Assembly (NCBI GenBank): GCA_964463485.1
Contig: CAYXDO010000145.1
Span: 1 to 29,901, forward strand
Direction of reading: 5' to 3'
Length of the DNA: 29,901 nucleotides
DNA from: CAYXDO01 sp964463485
Lineage (GTDB): Bacteria > Myxococcota > Kuafuiibacteriia > Kuafuiibacteriales > Kuafuiibacteriaceae
Position 1 is the stretch's first letter; every line of letters begins with the position of its first letter. Position numbers and translations under genes: made by a program. Below the pieces are notes generated by a model. It ran no database searches. It was not told the origin of the DNA and worked only from the letters and a program-made list of their open reading frames with translations. This document shows, piece by piece, positions 1 to 7,121 of this stretch.

Positions 1-40
1 GTGGACGTGGGCGTGGACGATTTCGTGGACGTGGGCGTGG
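1..40. repeat. Short GC-rich direct repeat at the window edge
   Basis: The 16-bp unit GTGGACGTGGGCGTGG occurs twice (1-16 and 25-40) with an 8-bp spacer, giving a 24-bp period cut by the window start. Read on the plus strand it gives a Val/Asp/Gly-rich peptide that could be the tail of an upstream low-complexity array. The rest of 1-209 shows no gene I can support; it lies downstream of the minus-strand gene that ends at 210. Confidence 0.5.
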
Positions 41-209
41 AACCTGGTCGTGGAGGTGGACGAAAACACTCCGCCGATACTCTCAAACTTCAGAAGTGGC
101 ACGTCCTCGTGAACATTCCAACGATAGTATGCGACGCGTTCGGACTCATGGCCAGACGGATCTGCGCCCAAGTTATTTCCTCACGGTGCCTTAGCCCAGA
201 GCGAACAGA

Positions 210-1880
210 TCAGAGGACCTTTTCGAGGATGCTTCGGAGCTCCGAATCGGAGGACGTGGCCGTACCGAGCTTGCTCCACGCGACTCGTCCCGCGCGGTCG
301 AGCAGGTAGCTCGCTGGGAGCGCAGGCACACCAAAGCGCTGCATCGCCGCGGAGTCTCGCCAAACGAGATCGTAACACTTCGAGGCTTCGGAGAATCGCC
401 GAACGAGCTCGAGCTCGTTGGGCCCGTCGGTGCTGATACCCACCACGACGAGCCCTCGGGGGCCGAAGAGATCCCTGAGCCTCCGGAATTCCGGCGCTTC
501 GGCGCGGCAAGGCTCACACCACGTCGCCCAGAGATTGACCAACACGACGCGACCCTTCAAATCCGAGATTGAAGCCGACTTGCCTTCCAGATCTGTTGCC
601 CGATACCCCTCGAGAGGGTTCCGAGCCGTGAGATCGGTGCCGGACTGTTTCGTGAGTTGGCCTGAAGCCGGCCCGTCTGGCATCGGGACGGCGTCCAGAC
701 GCAGAGCTCCCGCGCGAACGCGAGACGGCGGGCCAGGGTCTGTCCACGCGAACACCAGGTCCCCGGCCCGTTTGACCATTCTTGGGAACCCACTCGCGCG
801 AGACGGACTCGTCGTGAGGATCGCGATCGCTTTGCCCCTGGACCCGTCTGGGGCGACTCTCCGAACCCAGAGTTGCGTGGTCGACTCGCCATTGCCTGCG
901 AGCCAGCTCGCGATCGCAGTCCCGCGATCGAGGACGACGTCGAGCCTCCCCTCTACGTGTTTCGTGCCGCCCGCGACAGAGATGGGAGCTCCAAAGGTCG
1001 CACCTCCATCCTGCGAGAGTGCCACCTGCGCTGCGGGCGCGGCTGAGCCGGTAAACCATGCGACTACGACCTGGTCTTTCGCCGCGTCCACGGCCGGCCC
1101 ATTCACCGGGCAGCCGGAGATCTTCCAGTGATCATCAAACACAGACTTGGGCTGCGTCCATTGGCCTGCGACCTGCTCGACGTGCGAAATGTCGCGGACT
1201 TCGTCCTCGGTTCGATCACGATACACGACGATGGGTCCTCGCGCCGCCTCGACGGCTCTGGTCCCGCAGCAATCGCATACTCGTGCGTCGAGCACTCGAG
1301 GCTCGCGAAGACCCTCGCCTGACACGATCGCCGTCCGGAGAGTCATCGAACCGCTCTTCTCTCGCGCCGCGAGCTCCCGACCATCGAGCCAGAAGAGGCG
1401 AAACTCATCAACGCCGTGCGCGACGACCGAGACGAACCCATGCTCAGTGGGCGTTCGGTCGTCATGGGCCGCCCCGAGACGTTTCCACACAGTAGCCCCC
1501 TTCGCCAAATACGCGAGCTGCACGTCGTAGGCGTAGGGGTCGGACGCAGACTTCTCGGCGAAGTGGGCGAGCATCGAGCCATTCGGCGCGACGGTGACGG
1601 AAGGTAGATCGGCCCAGTTGGCAAAGATGCTCTGGCTCTCGACGATCGTCGAGGGTCCTTCAAAACTCGCGACTCCGAGTCGCGCGTACCGAAGGCGATG
1701 CGAGGGCGCCGTCTTCCCTGCGGGCTCCAGCCAACTCAGCACGACAGCATCTCCCGCGACCGAGAGATTTGGCGCGAGCGAGCCAGCCATCGCGGGAACG
1801 TCGATCGTTTGCAAAGTCGGGACAGGTTGCGCTGGATCCGGGACCGCCAGCAGGACGAGCGCGATCGAAACGAGAGTCAT
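210..1880 (-). CDS. Secreted sialidase-like beta-propeller protein fused to a TlpA-type thioredoxin domain
   Basis: The 556-aa product starts with a short hydrophobic export signal (residues 1-16), so it should act outside the cytoplasm. Residues about 30-400 look like the bladed exo-alpha-sialidase-like fold, with phrases such as ALSQDGGATFGAPI. They include a cysteine cluster CDCC (202-205) and a GCPVNGP motif (C257) that I recall as conserved together in this propeller family. Residues about 420-556 are a TlpA/ResA-like thioredoxin domain with the redox motif WCEPC near 453-457 and a cis-Pro-like segment VPALPASYLLD. The likely role is reduction or repair of a periplasmic disulfide or metal site; the partner is unknown. 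The ATG at 1880 has a GAGGG Shine-Dalgarno-like sequence upstream. The gene follows the M56 gene on the same strand after a 179-bp gap that carries its own operator-like palindrome at 2000-2015. Confidence 0.85.
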   Translation of the reverse strand: MTLVSIALVLLAVPDPAQPVPTLQTIDVPAMAGSLAPNLSVAGDAVVLSWLEPAGKTAPSHRLRYARLGVASFEGPSTIVESQSIFANWADLPSVTVAPNGSMLAHFAEKSASDPYAYDVQLAYLAKGATVWKRLGAAHDDRTPTEHGFVSVVAHGVDEFRLFWLDGRELAAREKSGSMTLRTAIVSGEGLREPRVLDARVCDCCGTRAVEAARGPIVVYRDRTEDEVRDISHVEQVAGQWTQPKSVFDDHWKISGCPVNGPAVDAAKDQVVVAWFTGSAAPAAQVALSQDGGATFGAPISVAGGTKHVEGRLDVVLDRGTAIASWLAGNGESTTQLWVRRVAPDGSRGKAIAILTTSPSRASGFPRMVKRAGDLVFAWTDPGPPSRVRAGALRLDAVPMPDGPASGQLTKQSGTDLTARNPLEGYRATDLEGKSASISDLKGRVVLVNLWATWCEPCRAEAPEFRRLRDLFGPRGLVVVGISTDGPNELELVRRFSEASKCYDLVWRDSAAMQRFGVPALPASYLLDRAGRVAWSKLGTATSSDSELRSILEKVL

Positions 1881-1999
1881 GATGGCAGCCCTCGAGCACC
1901 GCGGGCCCGGAGCGCTCGACCGACGAATATCGACGCCTTCATCCCGCGATCATATCACTCCAGCGATAGAGGGAACGCAGCGAGACCGCGGGTCGGGTC

Positions 2000-2015
2000 C
2001 TACTCTCGATAGTAG
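2000..2015 (-). promoter_or_regulatory. Candidate BlaI operator upstream of the sialidase/TlpA gene
   Basis: On the minus strand this reads CTACTATCGAGAGTAG, with perfect 5-bp arms CTACT/AGTAG. It matches the operator-like site before blaI (CTACTATTGACAATAG, 3445-3460) at 13 of 16 positions. It sits about 120 bp upstream of the start codon at 1880, in the gap after the M56 gene. Both the palindrome and the similarity are visible in the sequence; binding by BlaI is inferred. Confidence 0.45.
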
Positions 2016-2059
2016 ATCCGAGTCGCGCCGTTCGTCGCCCGCTGACGCCTCGAAATTTC

Positions 2060-3028
2060 TTAGAAGGGGCTCTTGAGCGCCGTCTCGACGAGGTGGTGCA
2101 GCGCAGACGTGTGTCTCGTGGCGAGAAGCGCGCAGGCCCCACTCGCGAGCATCGCTAACGCAAGGCCACGCGCCCGGCCAGCGCGCCCACGACCGTGCAA
2201 CAACCGACGAATCCGCCGCTCGAGGGCGTGCTCGCCAAATGCATGGACCGCTTCGTCGAACCCCGGTTGAGCTCGCTGAAGCTCGGCAACGGCGACCAGC
2301 GCTTCGGCCACTCGAACCGGATCTCCCACCTCGCGCGCAGCGAAATCGTCGCAGGCCTCTTCGGCGGCCACACGAAAGGCCCGCGCAAGCGCTCCGGAAA
2401 CGCCCGGGAGTTGCACGAGCCCTGCGACGGACAAGAGCAGGCTCGTGAGCGGATCCCTTCGACGCAGATGCGCCCGCTCATGGGCCAGCGCGCACGCGAG
2501 GTGGTGCGGAGGCAGAGCTCTGGCGAGGCTAGTCGAGAGCAGGATCCGTCCGCGCACGAAGCCGACGGCGTGGCAGATGCGCGGGCTGCCTGGGACGCAA
2601 ATTACCAATGACTTTGACGACCGCTCCCCCAATCGTTGGAGCGCGCCGAGGTCGCGGCTCGTGGCGACCAGCCTTCGCGCGAGGCTCAGCGTACGAAGCA
2701 ACAACCAACACGAGAGCAGGGCGCCCGCTGGCGCGAGTGACGCGCTCGAGTGCACGAGGCAGAGGTGCAGATGGTGACCATGAGTCGGACAGTGGTCGAC
2801 TCCGTACCCGAGCGCGCTCGAGATCGGGGGCGCGGCCGCCGCCGCGGTGCCGATGACGGAGAGCACCGCCGGCATCGTTCCGAGGACGAACGCCGCGTCC
2901 GCGCGCCACGCAGCGCTCGGCAACACGCGGCCTAACGCGGGCCACAGCATGATCGAAGCGATCGATGCGCAAGCGCCGATGAGAACGGCGATCGCGACAC
3001 ATTCGAGCACGAAGAACCAAGGCGTCAC
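2060..3028 (-). CDS. M56 family (BlaR1-like) membrane metallopeptidase
   Basis: The 322-aa product is an integral membrane zinc protease of the BlaR1/MecR1 type, which in this family cleaves or inactivates a BlaI repressor when a signal is received. I chose the GTG at 3028 because it overlaps the BlaI stop as GTGA and gives a hydrophobic start (VTPWFFVLECVAIAVL); the longer open frame to 3217 lies inside blaI. Hydrophobic segments lie near residues 4-30, 40-65 and 95-120, with a final one near 285-305. The zinc motif HERAH sits in LAHERAHLRRRDP (about residue 190), followed by EEACDDFAAREVG, the usual downstream Glu region. There is no penicillin-binding sensor domain after the last membrane segment, so the signal is probably not a beta-lactam. 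The gene is translationally coupled to blaI. Confidence 0.9.
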   Translation of the reverse strand: MTPWFFVLECVAIAVLIGACASIASIMLWPALGRVLPSAAWRADAAFVLGTMPAVLSVIGTAAAAAPPISSALGYGVDHCPTHGHHLHLCLVHSSASLAPAGALLSCWLLLRTLSLARRLVATSRDLGALQRLGERSSKSLVICVPGSPRICHAVGFVRGRILLSTSLARALPPHHLACALAHERAHLRRRDPLTSLLLSVAGLVQLPGVSGALARAFRVAAEEACDDFAAREVGDPVRVAEALVAVAELQRAQPGFDEAVHAFGEHALERRIRRLLHGRGRAGRARGLALAMLASGACALLATRHTSALHHLVETALKSPF

Positions 3029-3417
3029 GGAGTGCCCTTGCGATGCAGATCGATGAGGTGCCGCAGCTTCACGAGGAGAGCCTCGTCGATGTTCGCGGCA
3101 GCGTCCACGAAGGCGCTCAGCCCTGCGTCGCCGTGCTCGCTCAGAATCTTCGCCGCGAGCCCGTCGGCCAAGGCCCGTTCGAATTCGGCCTTGGAGAGCG
3201 CCGCGGCATAACGCCACGCGAGCCCGTCCTTCTCACGAATGAGCATCCCTTTTCGGTGCAGACGGTCGAGCGTAGTCATGATCGTGGTGTACGCGCGGCC
3301 CTTGGCGCCTGTCAGAGTGTCGAATACATCTCGAGCGGTGACGGAGGCCCGTTGCCAGGCCACGTTCATGACGGTCGTCTCGAGCTCACCGAGCGCTTCT
3401 GGTCTGCGCTTCGTCAT
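3025..3417 (-). CDS. BlaI/MecI/CopY family transcriptional repressor
   Basis: The 130-aa product has the length and layout of BlaI-family repressors: a winged helix in residues about 5-75 (LGELETTVMNVAWQ, then VTARDVFDTLTG, then TTIMTTLDRLHRKGMLIRE), followed by a dimerisation tail with helices through residue 125. These proteins bind palindromic operators as dimers and are released when the partner M56 protease cleaves them. The ATG at 3417 is preceded by a 13-bp perfect palindrome (3445-3457) that overlaps a TTGACA hexamer, suggesting autorepression. It overlaps the M56 gene by 4 bp (GTGA). By analogy with similar blaI-M56-TlpA arrangements, the third gene (210-1880) is probably a target. 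Confidence 0.93.
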   Translation of the reverse strand: MTKRRPEALGELETTVMNVAWQRASVTARDVFDTLTGAKGRAYTTIMTTLDRLHRKGMLIREKDGLAWRYAAALSKAEFERALADGLAAKILSEHGDAGLSAFVDAAANIDEALLVKLRHLIDLHRKGTP

Positions 3418-3444
3418 CGAGCTCGAAGGTCAGGCTTCATCATC

Positions 3445-3460
3445 CTATTGTCAATAGTAG
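3445..3460 (-). promoter_or_regulatory. BlaI operator/promoter candidate upstream of blaI
   Basis: The minus strand reads CTACTATTGACAATAG. Inside it, CTATTG-A-CAATAG is a perfect inverted repeat around a single base (3445-3457). The palindrome contains TTGACA (3449-3454), a consensus -35 hexamer, 31 bp upstream of the blaI ATG, so repressor bound here would block polymerase. I could not find a convincing -10 element at 17 bp. The remainder of 3461-3586 holds nothing I can assign. Confidence 0.55.
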
Positions 3461-3586
3461 CGCTGCAGGAGGCGAGATCCTACGGCACCCACCGCGCGAA
3501 TGAACGAACCACGCTCGACCGAGCCCGCACGCGCACGGTCTCGGCGGTCGGTAGTGAAACCAGCCGCGAATCACTCGTCAGCCAGT

Positions 3587-4141
3587 TCACTCCTCCGCGT
3601 GGCCGAAGACTTCGCCGCCCGCCTTCAGTGATTTGATCGCTGGCGTACCGTCGTCCCCTACCCTGAGCTCGACCAAAGCCCGGCGACCGCCCCTACTCAG
3701 CGCAGCTTCGATGCGGTCTCGATCGGTCTCTGGTACGTAGAATCGACCGATTCCGTCGATCACCCATCGCCCGCCCTCCGCCCTCGCCGCGATCGCGACC
3801 AAGTCGGACCGGTCCGTCGGCTGAGAGTCGACTCCGACGTAAGTCCACGCCGGCTCGCTCCGGGATACCAAGATGAAACCCACGCGGTCGCCCGTAGGGG
3901 TCGGGTCGTCTCGAGTCGCCTCGCTCGCGGCACCTTCGACCGCGTACGCGAGCGTCACATAGTACCCAGAGAGTGGGTCGTAGGGGTCGACGGGAACCGT
4001 CTCGAGGATCACCGTTCGTCCGGATGCCAACGCTCGGACCTTCTTCGCTGGAATCAACGCCAAGATCAGCAACTGAATCGCGAGCACCGCGATCAAGCGG
4101 CTCCATCTTCGACTCTGCGTCCGTCCAGTGGGCTCGGTCAT
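3587..4141 (-). CDS. GDYXXLXY domain protein
   Basis: The 184-aa product has one N-terminal membrane anchor (residues about 13-30, LIAVLAIQLLILALIP) followed by an extracytoplasmic beta-rich domain. The family signature appears as GYYVTLAY (residues about 58-65), with Tyr in place of the usual Asp. I chose the ATG at 4141 because it overlaps the DUF2157 stop as ATGA; the open frame upstream of it is antisense-like sequence inside the neighbour. GDYXXLXY proteins are regularly encoded beside DUF2157/DUF4401 membrane proteins, as here, but the biochemical function is unknown to me. The partner gene supports membrane location for the pair. Confidence 0.88.
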   Translation of the reverse strand: MTEPTGRTQSRRWSRLIAVLAIQLLILALIPAKKVRALASGRTVILETVPVDPYDPLSGYYVTLAYAVEGAASEATRDDPTPTGDRVGFILVSRSEPAWTYVGVDSQPTDRSDLVAIAARAEGGRWVIDGIGRFYVPETDRDRIEAALSRGGRRALVELRVGDDGTPAIKSLKAGGEVFGHAEE

Positions 4142-5406
4142 GACTTTGCCCCCTTCAGCCGCCTTTCGAACACGATTCCGAAGACGATGACGACGACTCC
4201 AAGCGAGGTGAAGACGAGACTCTTCAACAAGAGCCCGACCTCGAACTCGAAGAAACGAGCTCCGATCAAGACGGCCGCCAACACCATTCCGAACCAGAAG
4301 GGCCTTCGTTCGAGCTCGTGAACGGAGCTGATGATCGCGCCGATGGAGAGTGTGAAGAGGACGAGATTCGCGGCGATGAACATGGGTATCCGCGGCTCGT
4401 CGAACAACATCGCGAGCGTCAGGACGACCGCGGAGATCGTCCCGTGGAGCGATCTCGGTCGTTGCCTTGCTGCGTTCAGGCGGCGAACCCAAAGGGTCAC
4501 GGCGACCAGGATGAGAAAGGCGGGCCAGAGCAGCGCGGTCTGGTTGTGGTCGACCTCGGAGAGAGAGAGCTCCTCGGCGACCTCGCGGAACGACGCTGGA
4601 AAGGCCACGAGGACCAGGCCGATGGTGCCCCATGCGGAAGACGCGCCTGCGAATCGGGGCAGGAGCCCAGAACCATCGTGGGCGAATGCAAGCGCGATGG
4701 AGCTGAGTGCGACAAACGCGGCTACGACGCCTTCGCCGTCGGTCACGCGCGCCACCTCGACCGCCAACACCCCAGAGGCCAGCGGAACGAGGATCCCGAA
4801 CGTCGCCCGTGAAGACTGCCTCGCGGCGATCACGGTGAATACGACGAGCAACCCGTAGCCCGAGCCCGGGAGCGGCTCCTCTCGACCAGAGAGATAAGTT
4901 GCCCAGGCGAGCAACGCGGCCACGGTGTTGGGCACGCTCCCGTGAATCAGACTCGCCGCGAGGGCTCCCAAACCGATGGCGAGCGCGCCGTTATACCAGT
5001 GCTCACTCACGTGGAAGACTTGGGCCACGAGCCCGACGTTGGCGGCGAAGATCAGCGTCCCGAGAAAGACGAGGGCATGACCAAGGCGGGCATGGCGCCC
5101 GTCGATTCGCCACAACCAGAAACCGAGAGTTTGAACCGAGATCATGGCCGAGGTGACCAGGGCGAGCTTGGCGACGTCCGAGAGTGCCGCCCAATTCCAA
5201 GCGACGAAGGAGACTACTCCTCCGCCCACCAGCAACGCCCCGAGCACATACACGGCGAGGGCCGCCGCGTCCGCGCCGGGCTCGTCGACCGAGTAGCGTC
5301 GGGTGAGCTCCTCGCGGGCCTCGCGAGTGATCAAGCCTTCCCGCTCCCAGGAAGGTAGCTCCACCTTGAGCTTCGCGCGGAAGGCTCTCCAGCTCCAACT
5401 GTCCAC
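4138..5406 (-). CDS. DUF2157 polytopic membrane protein
   Basis: The 422-aa product begins with a short soluble segment (WREWEREGLITREAREELTRRY-like, residues about 15-40) typical of DUF2157. It continues with about twelve hydrophobic segments from residue 48 to the end, for example ALAVYVLGALLVGGGVVSFV and the final SLGVVVIVFGIVFERRL. The start is the GTG at 5406; an ATG eight bases upstream is out of frame and no strong ribosome-binding site is visible. It is the first gene of a two-gene unit with the GDYXXLXY protein. The function is not established; a membrane complex of the two is the natural inference from their coupling. Confidence 0.88.
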   Translation of the reverse strand: MDSWSWRAFRAKLKVELPSWEREGLITREAREELTRRYSVDEPGADAAALAVYVLGALLVGGGVVSFVAWNWAALSDVAKLALVTSAMISVQTLGFWLWRIDGRHARLGHALVFLGTLIFAANVGLVAQVFHVSEHWYNGALAIGLGALAASLIHGSVPNTVAALLAWATYLSGREEPLPGSGYGLLVVFTVIAARQSSRATFGILVPLASGVLAVEVARVTDGEGVVAAFVALSSIALAFAHDGSGLLPRFAGASSAWGTIGLVLVAFPASFREVAEELSLSEVDHNQTALLWPAFLILVAVTLWVRRLNAARQRPRSLHGTISAVVLTLAMLFDEPRIPMFIAANLVLFTLSIGAIISSVHELERRPFWFGMVLAAVLIGARFFEFEVGLLLKSLVFTSLGVVVIVFGIVFERRLKGAKS

Positions 5407-5470
5407 GAAGTCATGATACGCGGTCCGCCCCGAATTGGGTGTAGCTCCGTCCCGCTTCCGCTCTGGATTC

Positions 5471-5618
5471 CGTTCCCGCTCCCGTTCCCGCTCCCGTTCC
5501 CGCTCCCGTTCCCGCTCCCGTTCCCGCTCCCGTCCTCGCTGCCGTCCTCGCCCCGTCCTCGCTCCCGCTCGGTTGCCGTTCCCGTTCCTCTCCCGCGCTC
5601 GTTCCCGTCCTCGTTCCC
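5471..5618. repeat. 12-bp tandem repeat, five perfect copies then decaying copies
   Basis: CGTTCCCGCTCC is repeated five times without mismatch in 5471-5530. Related CGTCCTCGCTCC and CGTTCC blocks continue to about 5618. The array fills most of the 234-bp gap between the DUF2157 gene start (5406) and the stop of the lipoprotein gene (5641). It is almost pure CT on the plus strand, so it is strongly strand-asymmetric. Frames through it encode only Arg/Ser or Pro/Leu/Phe repeats, and I do not regard them as genes. Confidence 0.9.
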
Positions 5619-5640
5619 GGTCTAGGTGCGGTCCCCGCGC

Positions 5641-6999
5641 TCAGGGCAACAGGCAGTCGGGGGTCGCGCGCTCCAGTCGCACGAAGGCGGCGTAGGCGAC
5701 CGGCGGTGAGTAGGCTCGCATCGCCAAGAAGAGGTCGTCACCGAGCAACGCCACGTGATTTGCCACTCGCGTCGCGAAAACATCCAGGGCGCAGACGCGA
5801 CCTTCGCGGACGACGATCTCGGCGTAGGGCGTCTCGCCAAGCCGATTCAGGATGAGGCCGCTCGGAGTCGAGATGAAGCGATAGGTCGTCTCGAACTCAG
5901 CCGACCGAGCTTTGGCCAGATGCGAGAACCTCCCCTCGTCAAACACGAACACGTCTCCGCTCGCTGTCAGCAACAGCGTCCCGATTCCGGGGACTCGCTG
6001 CACGAGACGCGCGTTCCCGCAGCAAGAGGGCACGCGGAGCGACTCACCTCTTCCGCCATGATGCCAGTAGAGCTCGTCGTCGGAGGTGGTAGCTCCGACG
6101 GCCAAGGCCTCGCCTCGCGAGATCCACGCCACCGAAGGCTGGACCGACTCGGTGAATTGTTCCGGTGGCACGACCGCGAGCGGGGTCCAAACGCGCTCGG
6201 CAGCATCGAACCGATGCAGAGACCGCGAGTCATACGCCGCGAACAGCTCCACGGGGTCGCTCGTGCCGTCCAGCCCCACCCGAACGAAGGCGGAGACGGA
6301 GGTCTTCACCGACAACTCCTCGAGGCCCGTCGATGGATCGCCGTACGCCACCGTCCCGTCCACGGCAACGGTCCACAGATTGTCGCTTGCGTCCGCGAAG
6401 GCCGCGGCGAAGGGTCGCCGAGCCGGAAGTTTCCGCTGCTGGCCTTCTGGACTCATTGCATAGAGCTGCCCCGTCTCGGTACCCGCGATCACTTCCGTCC
6501 GAACCGCGATCGCGAACGAGAGGGAGACTCCGTCAATCATTGGGTCGAACGAGAAGCTCTCTCCCTGCGCGGAGAACGTCGGCGTGGTGATCGAGCAGAA
6601 GTGATCCGGAGCCAGATCAGCTCGAGCCAGCGCTTCGATCGGAGGGGGCTCGATACTCTGCCAGCGTTGGGACTCGAGGTCGTACTCATACCCAGCAGAG
6701 GGAGTGGGGAGGCGGAGCTCGGTGGGACTGTCCAAGAGCCTCAGCGACCCCGGCGCGAGGCCGAGCTCGCCCAATCGGCAATCGAAGGCGAGCGCTTGCA
6801 TTTTCGGATCGACAGCCGAGACCTCCGGTCGATCGAGCTTCGGATCGATGGCCCACAGGGAGGTCGCCGTCGACTCGATCCCGATCAGGTACGATTGAGG
6901 CCCGCTGGGGAGGTACTCGATGGCCCTGTTTTCGTGACAGGCCAGCATCATCATGGCCACGGAGGAAATGAGTCTCCGCGTCCTCCGTCGTTTCAGCAT
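5641..6999 (-). CDS. Putative lipoprotein with beta-propeller-like repeats
   Basis: The 452-aa product starts at the ATG at 6999, which gives a textbook lipoprotein signal: an Arg-rich n-region (KRRRTRR), a hydrophobic core, and the lipobox MMLAC with the lipidated Cys at residue 21. An ATG 11 codons upstream would put extra residues before the charged region. The mature part has repeated short strands ending in ELYAMSPEGQ-, LWTVAVDGT- and DVFVFDEG-like turns, a pattern of bladed propellers. It may be a remote relative of the two 812/813-aa lipoproteins in this window, since all three share a lipobox, a beta-rich body and a segment with LGELGLAPGSLRL/LELGRLSARL character. I recognise no enzymatic motif, and the function is unknown. 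Confidence 0.75.
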   Translation of the reverse strand: MLKRRRTRRLISSVAMMMLACHENRAIEYLPSGPQSYLIGIESTATSLWAIDPKLDRPEVSAVDPKMQALAFDCRLGELGLAPGSLRLLDSPTELRLPTPSAGYEYDLESQRWQSIEPPPIEALARADLAPDHFCSITTPTFSAQGESFSFDPMIDGVSLSFAIAVRTEVIAGTETGQLYAMSPEGQQRKLPARRPFAAAFADASDNLWTVAVDGTVAYGDPSTGLEELSVKTSVSAFVRVGLDGTSDPVELFAAYDSRSLHRFDAAERVWTPLAVVPPEQFTESVQPSVAWISRGEALAVGATTSDDELYWHHGGRGESLRVPSCCGNARLVQRVPGIGTLLLTASGDVFVFDEGRFSHLAKARSAEFETTYRFISTPSGLILNRLGETPYAEIVVREGRVCALDVFATRVANHVALLGDDLFLAMRAYSPPVAYAAFVRLERATPDCLLP

Positions 7000-7121
7000 G
7001 GCCGTGGATCCTGCTCCGAATCTCCGACCCACAGCCTACGGCCCAAAGACTACGATCTGCGCGGCCGGCGACGAGCTGCGTCCGTTCGCCTTGGGCCCGT
7101 CGGCCGCCCTGTGAACGATTG

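Noticed and set aside
6959..6988. ACGGAGGA/TCCTCCGT inverted repeat resembling an arm of the hairpin element at 26357
   Set aside because: It lies in the Arg-rich signal-peptide codons of the 452-aa lipoprotein, where CGACGGAGGACGCGG-type sequence arises from the coding need.
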